DNA of 64,000 nucleotides, taken from contig NC_045441.1 of assembly GCF_002776525.5 (NCBI RefSeq), forward strand, positions 113,145,831 to 113,209,830, read 5' to 3'. Origin of the DNA: Piliocolobus tephrosceles (Eukaryota; Chordata; Mammalia; Primates; Cercopithecidae). Each line of letters opens with the position of its first letter. The stretch's first letter is position 1. This document shows positions 11,196 to 23,427 of this stretch, in pieces. The position numbers were made by a program, and so were the translations under genes. The notes under the pieces were generated by a model. That model saw only the letters and a list, made by a program, of their open reading frames with translations, was not told where the DNA came from and made no database searches.

Positions 11196-11490
11196 TTAAT
11201 TTTCTGCTGTCAAATTTATTGCTATCCAGAAAAGACAACAAGTGTTGCCAAGAATGTGGAGAAATTGGGGCCCTTGCTTATTGTTGGTGAGAACGAAAAA
11301 CGGGGCAGCCACTAGAGTAAACAGTATGGAAGTTCCTAAAAAAATTAAAAATAGAACTACCATATGATCTAGCAATACTACTTCTGAGTATTTACCTAAA
11401 AGAATTGAAATCAGGATCTCAAAGAGATAAAAGTCTTCCTGTGTTCATTGAAGTACTATTTACAATAGACAATATGTGGAGATAACCTTA
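11196..11490 (+). mobile_element. L1 ORF2 3' fragment, plus strand
   Basis: L1 words in order: 'CAACAAGTGTTGCCAAGAAT', 'GTGGAGAAATTGGGGCCCTT', 'AAATAGAACTACCATATGAT', 'CAGGATCTCAAAGAG'. It is separate from the larger L1 that starts at about 12110, because the two cover different parts of ORF2 in the wrong order for one copy. Confidence 0.8.
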
Positions 11491-12470
11491 AACTATCAAC
11501 TTCTCATTACTCAGAATATGTATTTTCCAAAATGATTTATAAATGTGACATTCATTATTGAAATATGTGCAGGAATTAGAAAAACTGGATAATTGAGTTG
11601 AGCATATTATCAAGCATTTACTTTGTTTCTTGATGTAAGAGATAGTTCTGATCAACCATTTTTTTTTTTTTAAGATATTAAACTTCGTCTAATGGTACCA
11701 CATCAGCAGAGATTTTCTGCTTCTATTTTTTCCTAATGTTATGATTGTTAACTAGCATTTTCAGTTGACTTTACCATTTAATAAGATATTAATGTATCAC
11801 AGATTTGCACAGAAAAACCAGACTCATTTATTACTAAAACGATCGTAATCAGTATACCAAAATAATTGACTTCATTGCTTTCTATATTCAAGATCAAAGC
11901 GTTGTCTTATTTTTAAGTTTTCTTTGCGGAACAAAATGCCAATTTATTCCTTATAATGGCTTCAGTTTCAAAGGAGATTGCATGTTTGAATGAAAATAGA
12001 TGTTTACTTCCTCTTAAGGAACTAAACAATGAAAAAGTTGAATAAAACCACTGCAGACAGGATAATACTATAAATTTTGCTATACCCTCATAGGCCAAAG
12101 TCCTCAAAAATAGTCAATCTATCAGAAAGATATAACAATTATAAGCATATGTACACCTAACATCAGATAACCAGAATATATGAAGCAATACTCACAGAAA
12201 TGAAGGGAGAAATATACAATTCAACAATCATAGTTGGAGACTTAACTAATGAACAGAATGGCTAGGCAGAAGATAACTAGAAAACAAAATACTTCAACAT
12301 TATAAACAAAATTGATGTAACAGCCATCTATAGAAAATTCCACCCAAATAAAAAAGAATATGCATTCTTCTCAAGTACACATAGAACATTCTCAAAAACA
12401 AACCGAATACTAGACCGTAAAACAAATCTCAATAAATTTAAAAGTATAGAAGTACTTTTAAATGAGTAAG

Positions 12471-12745
12471 AAGTTCAAGATGAAGCTGGGTAACATAGGG
12501 AGGTCCCGTCTCTACAAAAAATAAAAAAATTAACCAGGCATGGTATGCACATCTGTAGTCTGAGCTACTTAGGAGGTTGAGGTGGGAGGATTGATTGCTT
12601 GAGCCTGGGAGGTTAAGGCTGCAGTGAAACATGATCACACCACTGAACTCCCATCTGGGTGAAAGAGTGAGACCCTGTTTCAGAAAAAAAAAAAAAAAGA
12701 AAGAAAGAAAGAAAGAAAGAAAAGGAAAGAAAAAGAAAAGGAAAG
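12471..12745 (+). mobile_element. 5'-truncated AluJ-like element in L1, with (GAAA)n tail
   Basis: It starts inside the left arm ('AAGCTGGGTAACATAGGGAG') and runs through 'GAGGTTGAGGTGGGAGGATT' and 'GAGACCCTGTTTCAG' into poly-A and a (GAAA)n microsatellite at about 12698-12745. The old-type diagnostic words and the tail microsatellite fit AluJ age. Confidence 0.88.
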
Positions 12746-14849
12746 AAAAAGAAAATAAATGAAAGAGAAGCTATTACCACTTCTCTTGCAGAAAAATAAA
12801 GAATTATGAAGGAATATTATGAATATTTGTATGCCAATAAGTTAGATAACTTATTGAAATGGACAAATACCTAGAAAGACACAAGCTATTATTATAAAAT
12901 GCACTTAATAAGGCAATCTCCATAGACATGGAATAAGTAAGAGATTGAATATGTAAAAGCAAAATAAAGCAAAACAAACAAACAAAACTATATAGAAAGA
13001 AAAGCTCATGCCCAGATGTTTTCACTGGTGAATTCTACCAAACATTTAAAGAAAAATTAATACCATTTAAAAAGAAAATCTTTTAAAATATATGAGGGAG
13101 GACCACTTTTCAACTTCTTCTGTAAAACCAATATAACACTAATACAAAAACCAGACACAAGCATTACAAAATAATTATAGACCAATATATTTTATGAATA
13201 TACATGGAATACTCCTCAACAAAATACTAGCCAACTACACCTAGCAACATTGAAAAAGAATTACACAACATGATCAAGTGGAGTTTTTCACAGGAATGCA
13301 AGTGGTTTGTCATTTAAAAATCAATTGTTAATATAGTACATCATATCAATAGAACAAAGGACGAAAACGATATGATAATTTCAATAGATGCAGAGAAGGC
13401 ATTTAACAAAATCCAACTCCTTTTCCTGATAAGAACACTCAAAGACAAGAAAAAGGATAGAACTCCCTCAATCTGATAAAAGGCACCAACAAAAACCCAT
13501 AGCTAGTGTCATATTTAGTGGTGAAAGACTGGTTGCCATCCCACTAAGAGCAGGAAAAAAACCCACCAAGATGTCTGCTTTTGCCCTTGTATTTGACATG
13601 ATATTGGGAGTTCTAGCCAGGGCAAGGAAAACAAGTAAAAGACATTCAGATTGAAAAGGAAGAAGTAAAACGATCTCTATTTGCAGATGACATGATTTTA
13701 TATACAGAAAATCCTAAGGAATTTAGAAGATATTAGAATTAATAAACAATTATAGTAAGACTTCAGGATAAAGGTCAATATTTAAAGATAAATTGTGAGC
13801 CATCTGAAATAATACTAAAAAGCCAATTTTATTTATAACAGCATCAAAACAAATAAAATATTTAGAAATAAATTTAACAAAATGAATGCTAAAATTATAC
13901 TGTGAAAACTACAAAACATTGTTGAAAAAATTAACGAAGATAAATAAATGGAAAAACATCTGTTCATGGATCTAAAGGTTTAGTATTGATAAGATCACAA
14001 TACTTTTCAAATTGACCTAGAGATTCAACAGAATCCCTATTCAGAATCATCCCTGGATTTTCTGCAGAAATTGACAAACTAAGATTCAGATGAAATTTCA
14101 AGGAATACAGAATAGCTGAAACAATCTTGACAAAAAAGAATAAAGTTTGAGGTCTCAAACTTCTGAATTTCAAAACTTACTACCAAGAAACTTCAATCAA
14201 GTAAGTGAAGCCTAAGGATAAATATATAAATCAATGGAATAGAATTATGAAGTTTCTATTGAGAGTTCAGAAATAAACCCATGTGTCTATGGTTAACTGA
14301 TTTTTGTTGAGTATCAGACCATTAGGTGAAGAAAAGCATAGTCTTTTCTATAAATGGTCTTGGAAGAACTGGATAGCCACATGCAGAAGAAGGAATTTGA
14401 ACTCCTACCTCACACCTTATATAAAAAGTTACTCAAAACAGATCAAAGACCTAAATGTAAGAGCAAAATTATAAAACTCTTAGAATAAAACATTGGGATA
14501 AATCTCCATGACCTTTATTTGGCAATGGATTAATAAACATGACACCAAAACCATGAAGAACAACAACTACAAATAGCTAGACTGAACTTCGTCGATTTAA
14601 AACGTTTGTGCTTCAAAGGGCACCATGAAGAAAGTGAAGACAATCCACAGAATGGGAGAAAATTTTTGCAAAATCTTGTATCTAACAAGAGAGTTGTGTC
14701 TAGAATATAAAGCATACTTAAATCTCAATAAAACAAACCCAATTAAAAAATGGGCCAAGGAGTTGAATCAACATTTTTCCAAAGAAAATAAATAAATTAC
14801 CAATAAATACCTTAAAAAATACTAAATATCATTAGTTCTTAGGGAATTA

Positions 14850-15048
14850 AAAAGAAAGACTTCAGTTAACAATAACCTATTGTATATTTCAAAGTAGCTA
14901 GAAGAGAAGAATTTGAATGTTTCCAGCATAAAGAAAAGATAAATGTTCAAGATGATGGATACCCCAATTACTTTGATTTGATTTTTACACATGATATGCA
15001 GGAAAATATCACATGTACTCTAAAAATATGTACCTCTATTATGTGTCA
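14850..15048 (+). mobile_element. Nested, 5'-truncated L1 tail
   Basis: L1 3'-UTR words ('AACAATAACCTATTGTATAT', 'TCAAAGTAGCTAGAAGAGAA', 'GTGTCAATTTAAAAAACC') interrupt the ORF2 text of the host L1. That text resumes at 'CAGTGACACACCATTTCATA'. A related tail is seen at about 51380-51600. Confidence 0.7.
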
Positions 15049-15258
15049 ATTTAAAAAACCTTCTAATATACAGTGACACACCATTTCATATCCACTAGAT
15101 TGGCTATAATTCGAAAGTCAGATAAAAAGTGTTGACAAAGATATGGAGAAATGAGAATCTTCATACGCTGCTGGTTGAATGTAAAATGGCACAGCTGCTT
15201 GGTTGAACTTCCTGGTAGCTCCTTTAATAGTTAAACATAGAGTTGCCGTATAACCTAG

Positions 15259-15549
15259 TGATAGATGCAAGAGGCAGTTAAAGGAACCTACACAGGGTCT
15301 TACCTGGGCATGCCCGCAGCAGACTAGGGGCCCACATGCACCCTGGAAAAATGGGGTGGTGGCCTGGTATTCACTCTGTGAGTTGGGAGCCTGTTGGCAG
15401 GACCCCTTCTTTCTTTGCTGTGGACTTTCTTTTTGCTTCATACATCTGCCCTCCTCACCCTTCAGCGTGTCTTTATGTCTAATTTTTCCTGGTCGTGAGT
15501 CAAGAGCCTGGATTTTAGCTGAACTGAGGAACAAAAAAATCCTGCATCA
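15259..15549. mobile_element. 291-bp solo LTR with 4-bp CTAG duplication, inside L1
   Basis: The element has TG...CA ends and is flanked by CTAG at 15255-15258 and again at 15550-15553. When it is removed together with one CTAG, the L1 text closes. A 4-bp duplication fits a class I (gammaretrovirus-like) LTR. It has no coding capacity. No AATAAA is visible on the + strand, and the orientation is uncertain. I do not recognise the family. Confidence 0.82.
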
Positions 15550-15777
15550 CTAGCCTTTCCACCCTTAGGTATATACCCAAGGTAAATGAAAATACATGTC
15601 CATACAGAAACTTGTACATAAATGCTTATAGTAGCATTATTCATAATAATGAAAAGGTGAGAACAACCCAAATGCTCATCAACTGATGAATGGATAAAGA
15701 AAATGTAGTTATCTTCATACAATGGAATATTGTTTGCCCAAAAAGGAATGACACATAGAAACATGCTACTATTGGGG

Positions 15778-16388
15778 TGCAGAAAACAATTCCTCAAAAT
15801 ATGGTGCTTGGGCATATTGAATGCTTTTGCAAGTTAAAAGGCCTCAGAAATAAGCCTCAGAATTAAGATCCTTCTAACATTGTCTTGTTCCTCCCCCAAC
15901 CCCAAGTACAGGGAAGAATTCTTGACTGGAATTTCCTTATCTGACCAAGAAAGCTTATTACCAAAAGAAACACAATTACCTTCTATCCTGTCCCTGAAAT
16001 CTCATTATCTATTGCAGAAAAGAAGACTGAGGAATGCAACCACAACTGAATGGACTTTTTCACAAGATAATTTCTGCCTCTTGGACTCATTCAAATTCCA
16101 AAGAGAATCATTAGAAATTAATTTGTCTCCCTAGTTAATTCATTCTCCCTAATTATCATGTACTACCCCTCAAAAGAATTGTCTATATTTCCCACTTCCT
16201 TTCTCCCTTATGAAAAAGGTAAATAAACTTCTGTACCCTATTTGGGGGTTAGGGTAATCACTCTGACCACCCCTCCCACCCCCTGCATGTTAATAAAATG
16301 TGTATGCCTTTTCTCCTCCTGTCTTTTGTCAGGTAATTTTCAGTAAACTTTCAGAGGGCAAAGGAGAAGTTTGCCTTTCATCCTTACA
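15778..16388 (+). mobile_element. Class I-type LTR, plus strand
   Basis: It starts 'TGCAGAAAACAATTCCTC' with 'AAAATATGGTGCTTGGGCAT'. It has a TATA/poly(A)-like part near its end ('GTAAATAAACTTCTGTACCC', 'GTTAATAAAATGTGTATGCC') and then 'TTTTCAGTAAACTTTCAGAG'. A possible end is ...CCTTACA at 16388. The AAAATATGG..CTTGGGCATATT word is shared, in reverse, by the LTRs of the provirus at 38.2-51.8 kb, so both may belong to the same broad (MER4-like) group. The 3' boundary is tentative. Confidence 0.65.
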
Positions 16389-17582
16389 GTTTGGTACTGT
16401 ACACGGAGTAACAAATCACTCTGTTCATTCTGAAGGCTATGAATGGGATCTTGGAACAATTGACAAAAAGCCAGAAAAGAAAGGTATGAATTTTTTTTTT
16501 TTTTAAACCAAGTAAGTTATCTCACATAGCTACCTGTGGTGCCAGATCAAACAATGGTAGTAAGAGTATTTGTCTCTCTCCCTCCCAAAATTGGGTTAAC
16601 AGGTGGGGTTTGGGGAAGGGAGTATGAGAACTAGCTCACTTATGAAATAAGTAAATTGTCTATATTTAAGAGAAAGCTTTTTAGAGAACTCTTGTCTTAA
16701 ACAGTTATCCTATTGGTACCTATGAAAAGATAGAAAAGGAATATGGCCTAAAAAATTCCCTTGTCAGGGTTGAGAAAAAAAAGAAACAAAGCAGAAATCA
16801 GATTTAAAACAAAGTTAAAATATTTTGCACACTCAAACTAGACTTCCTTGAATTCCCTGAAAAATTTGCAGTGAAGGACATTCCATCTTGTATTCTTGTT
16901 GTTAAAATGCTATGTTTTTACCACAATGGCCTGGGTTTGATTGCCCGTAAAGGAATCTGTCACTTGGAAATGTAAGTGCTTTAACTTGGGATAAGAAATA
17001 TTTATTTAAAAATTGGTTTGATGTTCGTGTTACTCTTGACTTTTGGGGTACCCATTTATTATTATCCTTTTCCCTTTCATTAATAGTTTTTGATTTCCTG
17101 TCTTCTGTCTCTATGAGGCACATAAGACATTCAGGACTTTGTGTGTAGATCAGATGAAAAGCTAGGACCCTAGCGAATATGGCTGGACAAAAATGTGGTT
17201 TGTACCCACTTTGTGACTAGCAAAAAGTTTATTTGAGCTGTCTTTGGAGGTGGTTCTGGGTCTTTTGAGAATGGCGTTGCACCTCCTTGGACACACCTCA
17301 CACATCCTTGGTTGTTTAGCTGTCTTTGGGGTGGTTCTGCCTCTTGTGAGGATTGTTCTGCACCTCTTTGGAGATGCCTTGTGGTTACTTGGTTAATTCA
17401 AAACTTTGGTTAAGACTTATTGGTTTTGTTGAGTCACTTGGAAAGTTATCTATGGTTTAAAAGAAAAAGGTTCAAAAGCTAGTAATATTGGCTGTTTTTC
17501 CTGGCTAAAATCTGATAAGATATTTGAAAATATTTTTTTAAGAGCTCTGTGGTCAGTCAGCTTAACTGAATGCTGACATTCA
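16389..17582. other. Possible degenerate retroviral leader after the LTR
   Basis: It starts with a sequence resembling a primer-binding site (TGGTACTGTACACGGAGT at 16391-16408). No coding similarity is visible. It contains an imperfect direct repeat of about 82 bp (17236-17317 and 17318-17398, both starting AGCTGTCTTTGG). I see no gene. Confidence 0.4.
17236..17398. repeat. Imperfect two-copy tandem repeat, period about 82 bp
   Basis: AGCTGTCTTTGG, GGTGGTTCTG, TGCACCTC.TTGG and CTTGGTT recur at 17236 and 17318 in the same order. The copies are diverged, so the duplication is old. Confidence 0.75.
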
Positions 17583-17890
17583 GCCGGGTGTGGTGGCTCA
17601 CATGTGTAATCCCAGCATTTGGGAGGCCCTGGCGGGCAGATCCCCTGAGGTCAGGAGTTCAAGACGAGCCTGGCCAACATGGCGAAACCTCGTCTCTACC
17701 AAAACTACAAAAAAATTAGCTGGGCATGATAGCATAGGCCTGTAATCCCAGCTACTCAGAAGGCTGAGGTAGGGCAACTGCTTGAACCCGGGAGGTGGAA
17801 GTTGCAGTGACCCGGGACCACACCATTGCACTCCAGCCTAGGCAACAAGAATGAAACTCCATCTCAGAAAAAACAAACAAACAAACAATC
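17583..17890 (+). mobile_element. Alu, plus strand
   Basis: It begins 'GCCGGGTGTGGTGGCTCACA' and ends 'GCAACAAGAATGAAACTCCA' plus an (AAAC)n tail. It is full length and AluS-like. Confidence 0.95.
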
Positions 17891-17905
17891 AAAAGCTGAT
17901 ATTCA

Positions 17906-19868
17906 GGAGATAGCCAGCTAGCTAGATATGCCTTTCTACTCTTTCTCTTTTGGATTATGTTTCTCCCCGGGAACTTTTTTTTTCAGTCAACTAAACCCCT
18001 TTTCAATTATGTTTGATCCTTGTTTATTTCTTTTCTTGTTGATGTAATTTTTACTGAGAAAAAATGTAAAGCTTCATTGGCCTTCTGGAAAGTTTAACAT
18101 CTTCTCAAATTGGCTCCTCTAAGACTTGTTCTCTCATTTATTTCTACTCCTCCTTTTTTTGCCACCATTTATATTACATAAATCTATGTTACATTTAGTG
18201 ACCCTGAGATCCTTGAAGAACACAGTAAAAGCCACCACACATCCCCATTCCAGGGTCTTTTATCTTCTTCATGCAGTTCCAAGCATTATGGCAGGTCTCT
18301 CTCAGGTCTGAAAACTGTGCTCTCTCTCACATTGAGCATCTCTTTCACTTTTGAGCCTAGCAGGGGCTAATATGTATTGTGAGAGCACTTGAATTTTGGG
18401 CATGTGGTGGCTGCAAGTCCCTGGCAAAGCTGCAGTTTTGGAGTGGACTGATAGTGGCTGCAGTGAGTGGTTATTACTGTAGCTGGCTACTCATTTCTTT
18501 GTACATTTAGATGAGAAAAGTGAGGTTTGTACACTTGAAGACTGTTGAAACACTTGCCACCAAGCTATAAGACTCCCATGAGGGATGAGCTGATTAGAGT
18601 GTGCTGACTGGCATGAAGTTGTCCTTCCAGTTGAGGTGCACCGTGGAAGCATCACACAGTCCAGTCCCGTGGTGTTTTCTTTTTGTGGGGACCCAGGATT
18701 CAGTGTAAACATGAGATTCTTGATTTCTGGAGATCTGGATGTTCTGCTTTCCAGCTGTACCTGCTTTTCACATATATAAGTGTTAGACCCTAAAAACTGC
18801 AAATGCTTTGTTGGTCTTATTTGTTAATGGACTTCATGAGCTCAGTGATTCAGTTAATAAATGGAAGCTAATCTTAAAATCCACCTATATAACTAGATTG
18901 GTCTCCAAAATATGACTTTCCTGCCACTCAACTGGTTATTTTGAAAAGGTTTCTAAACTTTCTCTAGGTTAATCTATATTTATGTGTAAAATACTGTAGT
19001 AAATTCCTATGATTTTGTTACCTTGATATCCATTTTTAATTGTCTCTAACACACCCAAATTCCCTCTTAAAAACAACTTAAATTCTCTCTGTGTGCTTTG
19101 AGATATAAATTTACCACTCTTTTTTCTCCAGTACTTGGTAAGGACTTCATTCCTGTAGGACAGATCAACTTTAACCGGTTCCATTTATAAAAGTACAGTT
19201 TAAATCCACTGTCCTTTTAACCTACTCTGTTTCACTTGTTTCATGGATAAAAATTTTAAATTAAAGCTCTAACATTTTTGCATTTGTGTGTCTTTATTTC
19301 TATGTATACATGTTTACGTGTCTGTCTTTATATATTTGTCTTTCTATATATGGTACCACATTGACATAGATAAATCAGTACTCATAAATTAAGTAAATAA
19401 ACCCAAATGTTTTGTAAGTTCATGTAACTTTAGTAATCTTTCATGTATAAAGCTAGTTTTTAAATTATTCATATTAAAATGTTTTTAAAAATTTACGCAC
19501 TTTTGCCTGAGCCTACTGGTCAGACTAATTTATTCTGTCTCTGCTAGATTTTTAACATCATAAAACTATTGTTTATGAGATATTTTTGATACTTGCTTAA
19601 TTTGTTTATAAGCTTATGTCTTTGGTTTTAAATCTTTAGATTCTGCGGTATAGACAGGAGACTATAGTTAGACCTGGAAATATATGTGTGTCTACAGTGC
19701 CTGGGTCACTAGCTGTAGGGCATGGCCAACTCTAATATGGCCCTGTATTTCCTGATCCATCTGTGCCTTCTAACCACTTTCAGAGGGATTGGATCCTCCA
19801 GGCATTGTCTTTAGAGCTCTGTCCTCTGTCCTAAGCTCTGCACTTGATACTTAAACATCAAAATTACT
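17906..19868. other. No recognisable gene; possible ERV internal remnants
   Basis: This is AT-rich DNA without coding similarity. It may be a continuation of the degenerate retroviral interior that follows the LTR at 15778-16388, but no gag or pol motif was found to support that. Confidence 0.35.
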
Positions 19869-20196
19869 GGCCAGGCACAGTTGTTCACACTTGTAATCCC
19901 AGCACTTTGGGAGGCCAAGGCAGGTGGATCACCTGAGGTTGGAAGTTCGAGACTAGCCTGACCAACATGCAGGAACCCTGACTCTACTAGAAATACAAAA
20001 TAGCTGGGTGTGGTGGAACATGGCTGTAATCCCAGCTACTCGGGAGGCTGAGGCAGAAAATTGTTCGAACCCAGGAGGCAGAGGTTGCAGCGAGCTGAGA
20101 TTGCACCAATGCACTCCAGCCTGGGCAACAAGAGCAATACTCTGTCTCAAATAAAATAAAATAAAATAAAATAAAAAATAAATAAAAAATTAAAAT
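19869..20196 (+). mobile_element. Alu with (AAAAT)n tail, plus strand
   Basis: It begins 'GGCCAGGCACAGTTGTTCAC' and ends 'GCAATACTCTGTCTCAAATA' plus an (AAAAT)n microsatellite at about 20148-20196. It is full length and AluS-like. Confidence 0.95.
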
Positions 20197-20783
20197 TACT
20201 TCTTTGGTTTTTCAATAAAAATTAGCCTTACTAAGAGTTAACATTGAAGTTACTATACGTAATTAAAATTACTAGATATAGAGAAAATAATTCTGTATAC
20301 AAAATACACAAAGATGTAAGATGTTTTTGATAAGAAAAGTTATAAAAAGATATAAAAATGTGATTTTTCTTTAAAAAGTAATTTTCTTTCATTTAGAGGT
20401 TATTTAAAGGTTGTTTTAAATCAAATAAACAAAAAGTGATAGATAAAACTGAATATGTGTATAACTTGATAAAAGAAAAAGAATTAAAATTTGTAAAGTT
20501 ATAAAATGTGTATAAAATCATGCAGATTCAAAGATGATTCAGATAGGATACATCTGTTTATAAGGTTTTGTTAAAATTAGCTTTAGTATTAATAATGTAC
20601 TAGTGAAAAGGTAAAATTTGGCTTTCTCTTTTAAATAAGATTGTCATGTAATAGTAATAAAAATAGCAAATTACTTTTGGAAGCTTTTTGATTATAAAGA
20701 CAAAAATGGCAGTAAGTGGGGAAAGTTTGCCTCATGTGGTCTTTATTCTTTTGATTGGTTGTTTGGAAAACTGAGTCTCCTCC
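20197..20783. other. AT-rich stretch, no gene seen
   Basis: It is very A/T-rich and carries no recognised repeat or open frame. It ends at the THE1 insertion point, whose target copy CCTCC is at 20779-20783. Confidence 0.5.
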
Positions 20784-21159
20784 TGATATGGTTTCTCTGT
20801 GTCCCCACCCAAATCTCGTCTTGACTTGTAGTTCCCATAATCTCCACATATCGTGGGAGGGAACTGGTGATAAGTAATCGAATCATGAGGTGGGTTACCC
20901 CCATGCTATTCTAGTGATAGTAAATGAGTTCTCATGAGAGCTGATGGTTTTATAAGGGTCTTTTCTCCCCTTTGCTTGGCACTTCTCCTTCCTGCAGCCG
21001 TGTGAAAAAGGACATGTTTGCTTCCCTTTCCACCATGATTGTAAGTTTCCAGAAGCCTCCCCAGCCATGCTGAAGTGTGAGTCAGTTAAACCTTTTTCCT
21101 TTATAAATTAGCCAGTATTGAGTATGTCTTTATTAGCAGCATGAGAATGGACTAATATA
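20784..21159 (+). mobile_element. THE1-type solo LTR (MaLR), plus strand
   Basis: It starts 'TGATATGGTTTCTCTGTGTC' and ends 'GAGAATGGACTAATATA', about 376 bp, the usual THE1 LTR length. CCTCC (20779-20783) recurs directly after it (21160-21164), a 5-bp duplication typical of ERVL-MaLR elements. No internal region is attached. Confidence 0.93.
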
Positions 21160-21396
21160 CCTCCCTATCAATGAGTAAAGTGTTTTTTTTTTGTTTTATT
21201 TTGTCTTTTTTTTTGAAAATTTTTAATTATCACTTTAGCTCAATAAATGACTTATTTTACAGTGACCTGCGATCCTATTTTTCATCAAGTTTATTAAACT
21301 TTTTATATTTGACAAGTTTCTCAAACTCAAATTTCAAATTCTATATTGTCTTTTTGACCTTGAGCCAACTTTTGAACATTTCAAAAAGTGACCCCA

Positions 21397-21774
21397 TGAA
21401 ATGGTTTGGCTCTGTGTCTCCACCTAAATCTCACCTTGAATTTTAATCCCCATAATCCACATGTTTCAAGGTCTGGACAGGGTGGAGGTAATTGGATCCT
21501 GGGGGCAGCTTCCTGCATGCTGTTGTTGTGGGAAGGAGTGAGTCTCATGAGATCTGATGGTTTTATAAGGATCTGGCATTTCCCCTGCTTGCACTCACTC
21601 CATCCTGCCACACTGTGAAGAAGGTGCCTGCTTCTCCTTTCCCTTCTGCCATGATTATAAATTTCCTGAGGTCTGCCCAGCAATGTGAAACTGTAAGTCA
21701 ATTAAAACCTTTTCCTTTACAAATTACCCAGTCTCTAGTATTTCTTTATAGCAGTGTGAGAATGGAGTAATATA
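21397..21774 (+). mobile_element. Second THE1-type solo LTR, plus strand
   Basis: It starts 'TGAAATGGTTTGGCTCTGTG' and ends 'GAGAATGGAGTAATATA', about 378 bp. The flanks CCCCA (left) and CCCTG (right) could be a decayed 5-bp duplication. The 237 bp between the two LTRs (21160-21396) is not THE1 internal sequence, so these are two insertions, not one provirus. Confidence 0.9.
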
Positions 21775-23125
21775 CCCTGGAAGTCCAAGAGAGACATATT
21801 AGGTTTACTTGTTGCATATGAGAGACATTGTCAAATAAGAAAAGATGTTTAACTTGTTTTTGAGTGGGTGTTATTAATATGTGCTCTAAAATTATATAAG
21901 ATATCTAAAAGTCTGATATGTCTTGCTATATATTATCAGTCATAACCATGATTACTATGTTAAATTACTGTAGATCACAGAAAAAGTAATCAAATTTATT
22001 TGTCAATTGTATCTTTAACCATGGCTATACTAGGTCTTTTGTAATCCACAGGAAATTATTATCTTACTTTGATTCTTCTAAGAAAAGTGGTTTATAAATA
22101 GATACAGTTTACTACTTACTTTTTCTTCAAGGGAATTTATGGAAAGAACCCTGACAAGTATTTTTGTTTACAGGTTTCTGATAACATTGGAAATCATACC
22201 ATTGGACTACTTAAAAACTTGAATTTGAAAAATACTGATTGAAAGTTCATGAAGATTGCTAACTCAACATCAAGCAGAACAATAATTAAGAATATGAAAA
22301 TGAACTGATGATAGACTAAAATAATTTTGATGACTTCCTTTTATTTAAAACATGCTGATTCTTTTTGTTTTGTTTTCCAGGGTCAAGAAAACTTTTTTTT
22401 CTCTTAAGCTATTTATACCTTACAGCAACTGGGTAAATAAAGTATACTTTTATGAGAAATGTTAAAATATTTAACTTTTTATCTGATTTTTCTAGAATTC
22501 AGAGACTATTCATGAGTACTCTTATTTGTGGAAATATAGTTATTGGCAAAAATTCAGTAAGAATTTGTTTTATTTTGTAACAGGACACATTGAATACACG
22601 AGTTATTTTACTGAGGCTTTGACTGGAAGGTCATATTTTTAGATATGATCAGAATGCTTTTAGGGATTGAGGTTGACTTTATAAAGCCAATATACTTAGA
22701 AAAATACTGGGCGGGTAGCTTGTGTACGCAGTTTCTTTATAGAGTTCTTGTCCTTGCTGAATAAAGAATGTTTTCTGACAGGCCCAGAAAACCCAAGCTA
22801 TTTTGGAGACCGGAAGAAGAGAGGAATTCATTCAATTGATACAGGTATTATATGCATAGTCTGATGGTAAATTCTTGGCTTAGCTTCATAACCTTGAGAG
22901 GCTTTTAAAAGTCTAATCTGAGATTCTTTATGAAAGTTTCAGTAAAGCCAATGTACAAAGAGCCAATTTGGCCAAATATTATCCTTACTACACTTTATGC
23001 AAATAATCAAGGCAAGTGTAAGAAGACTAAAATTTATTTTACAAATAAATTGGTTCTACTATGGTTTATCTTTTGTAGAAATGGGAAACTAGAGTGAGAA
23101 AAATTATATTTCAAAATAAAACTAC
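21775..23125. other. No recognisable gene
   Basis: This is AT-rich. Around 22770-22850 a purine-rich stretch ('GAAAACCCAAGC', 'GGAAGAAGAGAGGAATTC') interrupts AT-rich text, but I cannot assign it. No frame shows family resemblance. Confidence 0.45.
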
Positions 23126-23370
23126 AAGGCCAAGGTGAGTGGATCACCTGAGGTCAGAAGTTTGAGACCAGCCTGGAAAACATGGTGAAACTGTGTCTCT
23201 ACTAAAAATATAAAAATTAGCTGGGTGTGGTGGTGAATGCCTATAATCCCAGCTACTGGAGAGGCTGAGGCAAGAGAATCACTTGAATCATGGAGGTGGA
23301 GGTTGCAGTGAGCCAAGATCGTGCCATTGTACTCCAGCCTGGGTGACAAGAGCGAAACTCCATGTCAAAA

Positions 23371-23425
<55 letters not shown>

Positions 23426-23427
23426 AA
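23126..23427 (+). mobile_element. 5'-truncated Alu with (AAAT)n tail, plus strand
   Basis: It lacks the first 35 or so bases and starts 'AAGGCCAAGGTGAGTGGATC'. It is typical to its end ('GAGCGAAACTCCATGTC'), followed by a pure (AAAT)n run of about 15 units (23368-23427). Confidence 0.94.
23368..23427. repeat. (AAAT)n microsatellite, about 15 units
   Basis: This is an uninterrupted tetranucleotide run grown from the Alu poly-A tail. Its length and purity suggest that it varies between individuals. Confidence 0.97.

Larger units (their letters stand above)
12110..15770 (+). pseudogene. Degenerate L1 ORF2 region, interrupted by three insertions
   Basis: This plus-strand L1 runs from the endonuclease/RT linker to the 3' part of ORF2. 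It is riddled with stops and frameshifts. Visible parts: the linker ('ATTCTTCTCAAGTACACAT', about 12364), the RT active-site motif LFADDMILY (13677-13703), and the C-terminal words 'GAATGGATAAAGAAAATGTA' (about 15686) and 'CAATGGAATATTG' (15720). Insertions are an Alu (12471-12745), a 5'-truncated L1 tail (about 14850-15048) and a 291-bp solo LTR (15259-15549). It is an old L1M/L1P-age copy and encodes no functional product. Confidence 0.88.

Noticed and set aside
15118..15534. 138-codon minus-strand frame
   Set aside because: It spans the joint between a solo LTR and L1 sequence and matches no protein family, so it is accidental.
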